From IMG/VR virus record IMGVR_UViG_3300037827_001079, positions 1 through 24,134 of that record: a stretch of 24,134 bases of DNA; one strand, given 5' to 3'. Source of the DNA: a virus. Position numbers and translations under genes: made by a program. Position 1 is the first letter of the stretch; each line of letters starts with the position of its first letter. Below, in pieces: positions 14,272 through 20,305 of this stretch. A model generated the notes under the pieces. The model ran no database searches, was not told the origin of the DNA, and was given only the letters and a program-made list of their open reading frames with translations.

Positions 14272-14909
14272 AACCTGCTCTCCTGGATCTCTTGCACAAA
14301 GTTTTTATCGAAGATTCGCGCGAACGATTCGCGGATCACAACCTGAGCGAGCTCGATCATGTGCGTCCGCGGCCGAAGAGGAGCTGAGGGTTTGAACGAG
14401 TAGATCAGCTCTGTACTCTTTCCGGTTCGCTGAAAAACGCCGACGCCTTGAACGAGGTAAGTGTGCTGCAGACCTGGGAAAATGACCGCGTGACCTTTAA
14501 TCTTCATGCTGATCTGCAAGTTCTTGTAAAGCAACGCGGTCGGAATCGGTGAAGCGAAAGACGGACGAGCCGCTTCGCCGGTGAGCGGGATTGCGAGCTC
14601 GGGTCCAGCCGTCGGGAGTTTCGATCCGCCTTCTTCGAAAAACCCGAGCAGGAGCGGCGAGCCCTGGACGCGATTATCGATCCCAACGATCGCGGTGAGA
14701 TCCGTCGTCCTGGAATACTGCAAAACCTTGAATCGACCAGTGAGGAAGTTTTTCCTGATCGTGAAATCCTTCCGGAGCTGATCCTGTTCGGCCGCAACGA
14801 CGAGCTTCGCGACTTCGGTGATCGAGTCGTTCAAGATGTAAGGCAACTTCCGGAGCACTTTCGCCGAAAGAGTTACGACCTGGGAGATGTCCACATCGAC
14901 GCTATACAT
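14268..14909 (-). CDS. 213-aa protein, possible minor structural or connector protein
   Basis: The ATG at 14909 is two bases after the ASCH gene stop. The first 80 residues contain long helices and the segment FTIRKNFLTGRFKVLQ (49-64), which resembles phage proteins with FTLR-K-W-V-G patterns found with minor head or tail genes. A beta-rich centre has GFFEEGGSKLPTAGPELAIP (about 89-108). The C-terminal helix ends FARIFDKNFVQEIQE, like the final helix of some tail-completion proteins. The position, among middle genes and well ahead of the terminase, is unusual for a structural gene. Function is a guess from pattern. Confidence 0.55.
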   Translation of the reverse strand: MYSVDVDISQVVTLSAKVLRKLPYILNDSITEVAKLVVAAEQDQLRKDFTIRKNFLTGRFKVLQYSRTTDLTAIVGIDNRVQGSPLLLGFFEEGGSKLPTAGPELAIPLTGEAARPSFASPIPTALLYKNLQISMKIKGHAVIFPGLQHTYLVQGVGVFQRTGKSTELIYSFKPSAPLRPRTHMIELAQVVIRESFARIFDKNFVQEIQESRL

Positions 14910-14911
14910 TT

Positions 14912-15298
14912 TTAAGCCGCTTTCCAGTGCACGATCTGACCGCGAAACGGGAGACGACCTTCCCAGAAGTTCATCATGTCGTCGAAGCTCTCGAAGCCAT
15001 CGCGACGAGCAAACGATTCGCACTCGTCGCGATCGAGTAGGACTCCGTTTATCGTTATGCTGAAAAAGTTCGGCTCGTCGTCGAGGAAGCGCTCGGGATG
15101 ATACTCGATCGTGATCGATTCGATCCTGGAGCACTCGACGCGCATGAGAAGACGCGCGCTCTTCGTGCGGAGTCCGGTGTATAGATGCAAAGTTTTTCCC
15201 GGTTTGTCTGGGATCGCGCGAAGCGGCCGGATCGTGTGAGTCTTCGAGCCGTCCAGGATGCGCGGAGCGAATCGCGATTTAAAGTTATAGAGTCCCAT
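14912..15298 (-). CDS. ASCH-like domain protein
   Basis: This 128-aa protein resembles ASCH/PUA-like domains that bind RNA or modified nucleotides. The visible pattern is the N-terminal NFKSRFAPRILDGSKTHTIR (5-24), where a K-x-T-TIR signature follows a helix, a LHLYTGLRTKSARLL strand region, and the C-terminal FARRDGFESFDDMMNFWE segment (about 98-115). All three occur in small bacterial and phage ASCH proteins. The start is an ATG at 15298, overlapping the 53-aa gene by 14 bases. Possible roles include RNA binding in expression control or handling of modified bases; the sequence does not decide. Confidence 0.75.
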   Translation of the reverse strand: MGLYNFKSRFAPRILDGSKTHTIRPLRAIPDKPGKTLHLYTGLRTKSARLLMRVECSRIESITIEYHPERFLDDEPNFFSITINGVLLDRDECESFARRDGFESFDDMMNFWEGRLPFRGQIVHWKAA

Positions 15299-15446
15299 CG
15301 GTTTGACCCGCTTTCCGTTCCATGAGCTTCTCGATCTCCCGGAGCACCAGGTGGTTCTCTCGCAACTGATCGAGCACTCGCCGGCGTCGCTCGAGCAATC
15401 GTCGGCGCCGGATCCGGAGTCGGCGCCGAACGTGTCGCGATCTCAC
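15285..15446 (-). CDS. 53-aa arginine-rich protein
   Basis: The start is GTG at 15446, overlapping the membrane-protein stop as GTGA. The first 24 residues are very Arg-rich (MRSRHVRRRLRIRRRR) and the rest predicts a helix suited to coiled-coil pairing (VLDQLRENHLVLREIEKLME). RNA or DNA binding with dimerisation is plausible. Arg-rich frames can arise by chance in high-G+C DNA, but the coupled start and ordered second half favour a real gene. Confidence 0.6.
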   Translation of the reverse strand: MRSRHVRRRLRIRRRRLLERRRRVLDQLRENHLVLREIEKLMERKAGQTDGTL

Positions 15447-15610
15447 AATCGGCCGTGAAACGTGAGGATCCAGAGCAGGATCAGGAGACCGGCGAAGAAG
15501 ATGCATCTCCCAACCTCCGCCTGTTTGTTTTTGTCGTTCGAGCACCCGAAATAGACGAGCAGTCCGAGCGCGATCGCGATGAGCGGGACGATCAGAATCG
15601 TGAAGGTCAT
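15443..15610 (-). CDS. 55-aa two-helix membrane protein
   Basis: The ATG at 15610 overlaps the stop of the preceding 31-aa gene as ATGA, with GAGGAG upstream. Two hydrophobic segments are evident, about residues 3-22 and 36-52, joined by a polar loop (CSNDKNKQAEVGR). It is likely an inner-membrane protein. Size and topology would permit a holin-like or superinfection role, but no lysis gene is adjacent and no family was recognised. Confidence 0.68.
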   Translation of the reverse strand: MTFTILIVPLIAIALGLLVYFGCSNDKNKQAEVGRCIFFAGLLILLWILTFHGRL

Positions 15611-15702
15611 TTGTTCTTCTCCTCTTTCGTGGCTGGACGTTGGTATCGCTGCCAGATGATACGGTCGATGACATCGAAGATACGAAACAGAAAATTCCTC
15701 AT
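15607..15702 (-). CDS. 31-aa small protein
   Basis: This short frame starts at the ATG at 15702, coupled as ATGA to the HTH gene, and stops at 15607, coupled as ATGA to the membrane protein. It has an aromatic, amphipathic N-terminal half (MRNFLFRIFDVIDRIIWQRY) and a basic tail. The GAGGAG inside its end is the next gene's ribosome-binding sequence. It could be a peripheral membrane peptide or merely a coupling cistron. Confidence 0.5.
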   Translation of the reverse strand: MRNFLFRIFDVIDRIIWQRYQRPATKEEKNK

Positions 15703-15956
15703 GCGAGCGCGATCTCTTCCCGAGTCCGTCGTTTCGGCTCGACGCGCGTGAGCGAGATTTTCTTCTTGAACGCGACGAGATCCGCGCGCTCATAGAACAC
15801 CATTCCTCCGCGGCCTTTGTAGTAAGCGGGACCTTCACCGTCTGATCTCCACTTTTTGAGCGCTGCCTCGCTGTAATCGAGAAACTTCGCGGCCGCGGTT
15901 GTGTTGAGCATCCCCTTCTCTTTCGAGATCTTCTTTGCTTCGTCTTTCAGTCTCAT
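15699..15956 (-). CDS. Excisionase/MerR-like HTH DNA-binding protein
   Basis: This 85-aa protein begins at the ATG at 15956, coupled to the RNase H stop as ATGA; the CGGAGGAAAGC before it provides a good ribosome-binding sequence. Residues about 17-62 fit the winged HTH of AlpA/excisionase type: MLNTTAAAKFLDYSEAALKK, then the wing-like GEGPAYYKGRGGMVFYERADL. Such proteins act as transcription regulators or recombination directionality factors. No integrase is present in the window, so control of phage transcription is the likelier role. Confidence 0.75.
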   Translation of the reverse strand: MRLKDEAKKISKEKGMLNTTAAAKFLDYSEAALKKWRSDGEGPAYYKGRGGMVFYERADLVAFKKKISLTRVEPKRRTREEIALA

Positions 15957-16630
15957 GCTTTCCTCCGAAATTGTTCCGAGCTCGGACACGAGATCCAGTG
16001 AGGATTGAACGTCCCGTGATCGACCGGAATTTTCTTGTCATGCGGCGTCGTCCAAAAATCGATCTTTGCTGGACATCCTCGACACTCGACGCCTTCGTGT
16101 CGCATCGTGTAGCCGGCCGCGAGAGCTGCCTCGACGGTTTTCGGAAACGGTGAGCGCGGTCGCTCGCGCGATCGAGTTCCGCTCCAGGATCCAGCCGCAC
16201 CAGGTTGAATCCTGAGACGGATCCCGCGCTCCTTGAGAACGGCCTTCGAGAGCTTGTCGCACTCTTCGTTCTCATCGCGGCCGATCCACTCGAGCCCAAC
16301 GCGCTCGCGCTCCGGCTCGAAGGCCTGCCGCGCGTTTAAAAAATAGGGGATGTAGAGACCTTGCTTCGCTTTGTACTTCCCCAGGAGCGTGAAGATCACG
16401 AGCTTTGAATCTCCGCGGACGAGCGCGGGTCCTGGGAGCTTCGCGATCTCTCGCATGAGCGCGATGAATCCGGAGAACTCGGCGACGTTGTTCGACATCT
16501 TCGGCCCGTAATCGACGTACTCGCCGCGCGAGACAACGATCTTCTCGTCGACTTTGACCAGGATCCCGAACGCCGCATGACCGCCAGGGTTCCGCGGTTC
16601 GCAAACTCCGTCGAACCATCCCTCGATCAC
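15953..16630 (-). CDS. RNase H-like protein with C-terminal zinc-type extension
   Basis: The start is GTG at 16630, overlapping the previous stop as GTGA. Residues 1-135 form an RNase HI-type domain with the expected acidic set: Asp7 in GWFDGVCEP, Glu51 in NNVAEFSGF, Asp74 in VRGDSKLVI and Asp125 in ENEECDKLS. It would degrade RNA in RNA-DNA hybrids, for example primers. Residues about 165-225 are a second region with Cys183/Cys186, His198, His205, His211 and Cys215 and the pattern IPVDHGTFNPHWISCP. I recall that pattern from separate small phage proteins. The two parts are joined by a Ser/Arg-rich linker. The fusion makes the protein longer than the usual 150 residues. Confidence 0.85.
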   Translation of the reverse strand: MIEGWFDGVCEPRNPGGHAAFGILVKVDEKIVVSRGEYVDYGPKMSNNVAEFSGFIALMREIAKLPGPALVRGDSKLVIFTLLGKYKAKQGLYIPYFLNARQAFEPERERVGLEWIGRDENEECDKLSKAVLKERGIRLRIQPGAAGSWSGTRSRERPRSPFPKTVEAALAAGYTMRHEGVECRGCPAKIDFWTTPHDKKIPVDHGTFNPHWISCPSSEQFRRKA

Positions 16631-16821
16631 TTGGACCTCTCTTTCTCGTCTTGCTCTTCTGCTCTCATGCCAGCGAAAAAAGCGGCCGAGAGTCTATTCG
16701 CGAGATACGTCCGCGCGTGCTCGTGGCTCGTTGGTCCGAGCGTCCCGGGATCCGACGCTTTCTTTCCTTCGTCGCTCTTGATCCACTGATCCCAGGCGAG
16801 CCACGATTCCGGTCCCCTCAT
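16627..16821 (-). CDS. 64-aa hypothetical protein
   Basis: The ATG at 16821 overlaps the end of the 29-aa gene as ATGA and the stop overlaps the RNase H GTG start as GTGA. The product has a Trp-rich start (MRGPESWLAWDQWIKSDEGK) and a helix (HARTYLANRLSAAFFAGM) with a charged tail. The pattern W-AW-W-S-EG near the N-terminus recalls small phage and bacterial proteins of unknown function. No function is offered. Confidence 0.7.
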   Translation of the reverse strand: MRGPESWLAWDQWIKSDEGKKASDPGTLGPTSHEHARTYLANRLSAAFFAGMRAEEQDEKERSK

Positions 16822-16907
16822 GCGACTCGTCCTTTCGCTCGAGCGCGGCATTGTCGACAGTAGCGACCGAACGTCACGTACTTGCGGCATCTACACGGCG
16901 CGATCAT
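16818..16907 (-). CDS. 29-aa cysteine microprotein
   Basis: This 29-residue frame starts at the ATG at 16907, coupled as ATGA to the ATPase stop, and ends coupled as ATGA to the next gene. It contains Cys5, Cys7, Cys17 and Cys20 and many basic residues (CRCRKYVTFGRYCRQCRARA), a plausible mini zinc knuckle that could bind nucleic acid. Filling exactly the space between two coupled genes argues that it is translated. Confidence 0.6.
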   Translation of the reverse strand: MIAPCRCRKYVTFGRYCRQCRARAKGRVA

Positions 16908-18199
16908 GCGGTCGCCTTCTCTTTGACTGCATCTTTCACGGCGCCGTCCTCCATCACCACGCCGACCTTCCCGCTCGTGTCGACGCGCTCGATCCAGATT
17001 TGATAATCCTCGGCCGCGGCCATCTTCGCGAGGAGCTTCATGCTCGACTCGTCCAGGAGCGATCCGTCCTGGATCCGGAGCACTTTGAGCTTTGGGTTTG
17101 CTGCCATCGCGACCGCGACCGAGACGCGGAGCTGCTCGGCCGAGCTCGCTTGATCGAAAGGGAGCTCGTTGTATACGACCTCGCCCTCGCCGAACGAGAG
17201 TCCCTCGATCGGCATCTTCGCCGCGGCGACCGCTTTGTTCTTCGCGGTTGTCCGCGCGGCCATTGCTTCCGTCAAAGCGTCCGCGGCGTCGCGCTTTTTC
17301 TTAGCCTGGGCAAAGATCGCCGCTTGCTGTTTTTTCTTCTGGACGCTCGCGTTGATCTGTCGCGCGGAGTCGATCAGCTCGCGGAGCTCGGTCGTGTTGA
17401 CCGGATCCGGGATCTTCATCTCCTCGAGCGTCTTCGTGTCGGTGAGGTTCTTCGCGATGTCTTCCTCGGCCGCGTCGTCGCACTCTTCCGCTTGCCTCCG
17501 AAGCCGCTCGGCCTGGAGTCGGGACTCGTGAGCATGCGAAGTTCGAGCTTTGATCGTTTGTTCGAACGCTGACCGATCGGATCGCGCGCGCTCGATCGCG
17601 GAGTTCTGCCGGCCGGCCGCTTCGAGCTCGCCGGCGAGCTTCGAGATGTCGATCTCCTCGTCGGGAGTGTCCTCGGGAAACGTGAAGCCGAATCCCTGAG
17701 CATCGAGCGACTTGATCTCGCGATTGAGCTCGGTCCGCTTCTCGAAGTCGTTCCGATTGTCGGCGTCGAGTTTGTCCAGGTCGACGTCGAGCTTCACCAT
17801 CGAGCGAATCTGCTCGAGCTGCTTTTTCGGATCCATCCGAGAAAACTCGAGCGGATCGAACGTAAGTTTTCCGAGCATCTCATCGAGGAGACGTTGCGGA
17901 GTAGGGAAGCGCGCGCCGTTTTTCGCTTCCGCGACGAGCGAGGTCCCGGTGTCTTTCGAGAACTTGCGCGTCACGGTGACCTCGCCGAGCTCGAGCGTGA
18001 CGTGTGCTTTGAGCTGTCCGCGGCGAATCGGTTGTGACGGGATGTCCTTCGCGCCGGCGAGCGCGTAAAAGATCGCGTCGAGGACGCTGGACTTCCCGCT
18101 TCCGTTCGGTCCGGTGATCTCGACGATGTGACCGTCGGGACGGATCTCGACGACCTTGAGCTTCTTGATGTTTGCTGCCTCGAATCGGAGAATCTTCAT
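16904..18199 (-). CDS. Rad50/SbcC-like AAA ATPase
   Basis: The ATG at 18199 is coupled as ATGA to the previous gene and gives 431 aa. The N-terminus has Walker A ITGPNGSGKSSVLDAIFYAL (GPNGSGKS at 30-37). A charged, largely helical region lies at about 145-330. The C-terminus has the signature SSAEQLRVSVAVA (352-364) and a Walker B-like LKVLRIQDGSLLD (371-383, Asp378). This is the SMC/Rad50/RecN layout with a short coiled coil and no CxxC hook, smaller than SbcC (about 1000 aa). It may act in phage DNA recombination or end processing with the nucleases upstream. No SbcD-like partner is visible in the window. The family assignment is firm, the role is inference. Confidence 0.85.
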   Translation of the reverse strand: MKILRFEAANIKKLKVVEIRPDGHIVEITGPNGSGKSSVLDAIFYALAGAKDIPSQPIRRGQLKAHVTLELGEVTVTRKFSKDTGTSLVAEAKNGARFPTPQRLLDEMLGKLTFDPLEFSRMDPKKQLEQIRSMVKLDVDLDKLDADNRNDFEKRTELNREIKSLDAQGFGFTFPEDTPDEEIDISKLAGELEAAGRQNSAIERARSDRSAFEQTIKARTSHAHESRLQAERLRRQAEECDDAAEEDIAKNLTDTKTLEEMKIPDPVNTTELRELIDSARQINASVQKKKQQAAIFAQAKKKRDAADALTEAMAARTTAKNKAVAAAKMPIEGLSFGEGEVVYNELPFDQASSAEQLRVSVAVAMAANPKLKVLRIQDGSLLDESSMKLLAKMAAAEDYQIWIERVDTSGKVGVVMEDGAVKDAVKEKATA

Positions 18200-18417
18200 G
18201 CTGTCCTCGCTTTCGGTTTGTCGACTTCTGGAACGGGTTCGAACGGTGCATCGGTGACGATCCGGAGGAGCTCCGTCACGGTTGTTTCGACCTGGGGATT
18301 GACTGAGCAATCGATGAACGTTTGCGTCGCGCGCGGGTTCGCGAGGAGCGCGAGGAGCGCGTCGACGAGTGCGAGCTTCTGTGAGCTCGAGATCCGGAGC
18401 GTGTACTTTCCGATCAT
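18196..18417 (-). CDS. 73-aa hypothetical protein
   Basis: The ATG at 18417 overlaps the 94-aa gene stop as ATGA; the stop overlaps the ATPase start in the same way. The N-terminal part has a strand (KYTLRISS), then a helix (QKLALVDALLALLANP) and ends with a Pro-rich basic tail. No motif was recognised. Its coupling directly ahead of the ATPase suggests a possible partner. Confidence 0.68.
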   Translation of the reverse strand: MIGKYTLRISSSQKLALVDALLALLANPRATQTFIDCSVNPQVETTVTELLRIVTDAPFEPVPEVDKPKARTA

Positions 18418-18698
18418 GAGGCGAATCGCTCCTCGATCGGTTTCTTGAACTCCTCGACGATCGCGGGAATAAAGTCCGCGTGGACGAACGGGATCTCGAT
18501 CTCGTCGTCGACCTGGAGCGTCGACTTCATCGGGTCGGTGACTTTCAGTCGCGCCGATCGCCCGAGCGACTCGCAGCATCGCGCGCGAAAGTCGCCGGTG
18601 TAATAGCCCTTTACGGCGTACACTCGGCCGATCGTGAGCGTGAATTTCGGTTTTTCCTTCGTCCGCGCGTGATTGCCTTTGAATGCTCGAGCTCTCAT
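18414..18698 (-). CDS. 94-aa hypothetical protein
   Basis: The ATG at 18698 overlaps the loader-like gene stop as ATGA. The protein has a basic start, then a likely beta barrel (FTLTIGRVYAVKGYYTGDFR, SARLKVTDPMKS, QVDDEIEIPFVHADF) and a C-terminal helix (IVEEFKKPIEERF). The short strands and basic residues recall an SH3- or OB-like fold, so nucleic acid binding is possible, but I do not recognise a family. Confidence 0.68.
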   Translation of the reverse strand: MRARAFKGNHARTKEKPKFTLTIGRVYAVKGYYTGDFRARCCESLGRSARLKVTDPMKSTLQVDDEIEIPFVHADFIPAIVEEFKKPIEERFAS

Positions 18699-19186
18699 GC
18701 TGTTCGCCTCGCTTTCTCGATTGCTGCCTGGATCCGGACTTTCTGATCCTGGAGCTCGGCGCGCCGTCCGGGAGCGCTCTCCGGGATCCGCTTCGAGCCC
18801 ACGATCGCGTTGAACTCGCGGAGCACGTCGGCGAGCCCGATCATCTCTCCCCGCGCGCGCCGGCGTTCGGTCTCCTCGTGGTCGACTCGAGCCTTCGCCG
18901 CGCGCTTCCGATCCTGCTCGGCCTTCACCCAGGTCGAATAGAGCTCGGTGATCTCGGCCGGTACCGGAAAGAACCTGCTCGTCCGAAGATGCTCGGCGAA
19001 CGCCCACTCGATCCCCTCAATTCGATAATTTCCGAGGAGTCGTTCCCAGAGCAGTAATTCCCTCGGCTCGAGCTCCTTCCTCGTCATTTGTGCCGAAACC
19101 GTCAATATCCCATTCAGGGTGAGCGTCCAGGACCGCTCGAGCGTTGTGCCGAGCGCGCCGTTCGTCCGAGCTAATTCGAGCGCCAT
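18695..19186 (-). CDS. Putative replication/helicase-loader-like protein
   Basis: The ATG at 19186 has a good GGAGG ribosome-binding sequence and gives 163 aa; Met34 (19087) is a possible later start. Residues about 44-80 contain LLLWERLLGNYRIEGIEWAF, then AEHLRTSRFFPVPAEITEL. A helix followed by an F-P-P-EI motif is a pattern seen in phage lambda P-like and other loader-type proteins. The rest is a charged helix. Position right after a winged-helix initiator with iterons supports a replication role. The first 170 bases overlap the end of the initiator gene in another frame. The loader role is a hypothesis. Confidence 0.6.
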   Translation of the reverse strand: MALELARTNGALGTTLERSWTLTLNGILTVSAQMTRKELEPRELLLWERLLGNYRIEGIEWAFAEHLRTSRFFPVPAEITELYSTWVKAEQDRKRAAKARVDHEETERRRARGEMIGLADVLREFNAIVGSKRIPESAPGRRAELQDQKVRIQAAIEKARRTA

Positions 19187-19724
19187 AATTCGACCTCCGT
19201 GAGTCGTTGGTTTTTGTGTGCAGGGAGAACAAATTTGGAGATGGGAGCGCGGGGTTCCGGTTCCCTTGATGGTTAGGTGATGATTCTTCCTTATTGCGCT
19301 GTCGTGATTTGCACCAGTCGATGTCGCCAGATGCACTAGTCGATGTCGCCAGATGCACCAGTCGATCCGGATAAGGCGTTTGTACGTCTGGTGCAGGAGA
19401 CGCACCAGAACTTTGACCATTCGGACGCCCTAAATTTCGTTTCAATCTCCACGGTTTTTTCTGCGGGAGCTGATCGAGCCGGATCTGGTAAACGACTCCC
19501 CCTCGAGAGATCTCGCCGACGGGGGTGAGGACCCCGTTGTCCCGATACTTTTTCACGTACATGGCGACGGTCCTTCGCGAGAGTCCCGTCTTCCAGGTCA
19601 GGTAGCTCCAGGACGGGTGAGCGAGGTAATCGTCGTCGGCACAATCGCCGATCGCCTGGAGGAAGATGAGCTCGAGCGGGGGAAGGTCACAAAGCCAAAT
19701 GTGCGATTGAACTCTAATACTCAT
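19017..19724 (-). CDS. Winged-helix replication initiator (lambda O-like role)
   Basis: The ATG at 19724 has an AAGGAG ribosome-binding sequence and gives 235 aa. Residues about 15-83 form a winged helix: PLELIFLQAIGDCADDDYLA, then SYLTWKTGLSRRTVAMYVKK (41-59) as the HTH, and a wing GEISRGGVVYQIRL. This matches the DNA-binding domain of phage replication proteins. A flexible middle follows, and the part around residues 119-141 is encoded by three 22-bp repeats, as the lambda origin lies in gene O. The C-terminus (from about 180) is low-complexity and overlaps the next gene by 170 bases, so the true end is uncertain. DNA binding to the iterons is inferred. Confidence 0.7.
   Translation of the reverse strand: MSIRVQSHIWLCDLPPLELIFLQAIGDCADDDYLAHPSWSYLTWKTGLSRRTVAMYVKKYRDNGVLTPVGEISRGGVVYQIRLDQLPQKKPWRLKRNLGRPNGQSSGASPAPDVQTPYPDRLVHLATSTSASGDIDWCKSRQRNKEESSPNHQGNRNPALPSPNLFSLHTKTNDSRRSNYGARISSDERRARHNARAVLDAHPEWDIDGFGTNDEEGARAEGITALGTTPRKLSN
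19301..19366. repeat. Three 22-bp iterons, candidate replication origin
   Basis: Three abutting 22-bp units lie at 19301-19322, 19323-19344 and 19345-19366. Units 2 and 3 (plus strand gtcgccagatgcacYagtcgat) differ at one base; unit 1 differs from unit 3 at a few positions in its left half but keeps the right half gcaccagtcgat. They are inside the initiator gene, and because 22 is not a multiple of three they encode different residues in each copy. Flanking sequence at about 19261-19300 and 19428-19460 is relatively AT-rich. Confidence 0.8.
19387..19409. repeat. Inverted pair of the iteron core next to the iterons
   Basis: tctggtgc at 19387-19394 and gcaccaga at 19402-19409 form a perfect 8-bp inverted repeat with a 7-base spacer, 20 bases from the last iteron. 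Both arms contain GCACCAG, the core shared with the iterons. The pair could bind the initiator dimer, or fold as a hairpin in the single strand. Confidence 0.7.
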
Positions 19725-19750
19725 CCAGTGGTTCTCCTTGTCTCGCTCAT
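19721..19750 (-). other. Nine-codon coupled mini-frame before the initiator gene
   Basis: An ATG at 19750 overlaps the nuclease stop, encodes MSETRRTTG and stops overlapping the initiator ATG at 19724, so both ends show ATGA. The initiator ribosome-binding sequence lies inside it. It may simply be a relay that couples initiator translation to the nuclease; a functional peptide is unlikely. Confidence 0.3.
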
Positions 19751-20271
19751 GAAAGAGCCGAGCGGTTTTTTTCCAGCCGGTCGCCTATGAGCTGCAGAAC
19801 GTCGGCCACGCTCCAGGCGACCATGACGATCGCTCCTCGTGACTGTTTCGAATCCAGGAAGTCGAGCTGATCTTCGGTCGGCCTTCCTGCCTCGCGGATT
19901 ATCTGGGAATAATTTTCGGGATTGATCCACGCCGGCGCCTTGACCTCGATGTAGAGACTCACGCCGTGGGGAGCGAGCGTCGCCGTGAGATCCGACCAGC
20001 CGGCCGGAATCCCGCCGTTCTTGAACTTCACGATCTCGCGAACGTCGACGCCGCGCGTGTAAGCCGCGGCGATCATGCGGCCGCGCGCTCGCTTCATCCC
20101 GGCATCTATGGCGACGGCGTCGACCCGATAGAACGCGAGATGGTCGATGATCCCGGTCTGGACCACCTCCTCCGAGACCTGACGGACGAGGTAATCGTTC
20201 GAATATCTCGAGCGGTCGAACTTCCAGAGAAACGGTCTCGTGAGCGTCGGCATAGGGGGAAGTGGGGACAA
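19747..20271 (-). CDS. VRR-NUC domain nuclease
   Basis: This protein of 174 aa (TTG start at 20271) or 168 aa (ATG at 20253) has a VRR-NUC fold at about residues 35-165. Visible motifs are the GWSD motif in GGIPAGWSDLTAT (Asp94), LYIEVKAP (Glu109, Lys111) and PTEDQLDFLD (Gln135). This is the PD-(D/E)xK set of structure-specific or Holliday-junction-type nucleases found in phages. The ATG has no purine-rich upstream sequence, while TTG has GGGGA, part of a hairpin, so the start is uncertain. It sits between the annealing protein and the initiator and probably processes recombination or replication intermediates. Confidence 0.85.
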   Translation of the reverse strand: MSPLPPMPTLTRPFLWKFDRSRYSNDYLVRQVSEEVVQTGIIDHLAFYRVDAVAIDAGMKRARGRMIAAAYTRGVDVREIVKFKNGGIPAGWSDLTATLAPHGVSLYIEVKAPAWINPENYSQIIREAGRPTEDQLDFLDSKQSRGAIVMVAWSVADVLQLIGDRLEKNRSALS

Positions 20272-20291
20272 CGGATCCCCGAGAGGATCCG
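20272..20291 (-). other. 7-bp stem-loop before the VRR-NUC gene
   Basis: cggatcc at 20272-20278 and ggatccg at 20285-20291 form a perfect stem with a 6-base loop in the gap between the annealing-protein stop and the nuclease start. No T-run follows. It would cover the GGGGA before the TTG start and could control nuclease translation, or attenuate transcription. Confidence 0.5.
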
Positions 20292-20305
20292 CGTCGCCCG
20301 ATGTT

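Noticed and set aside
15361-15440. CRISPR-like or tandem repeat pattern of cggcgccgg/cgtcgg elements
   Set aside because: The short G+C repeats come from Arg codons of the 53-aa gene, with no regular repeat-spacer spacing.
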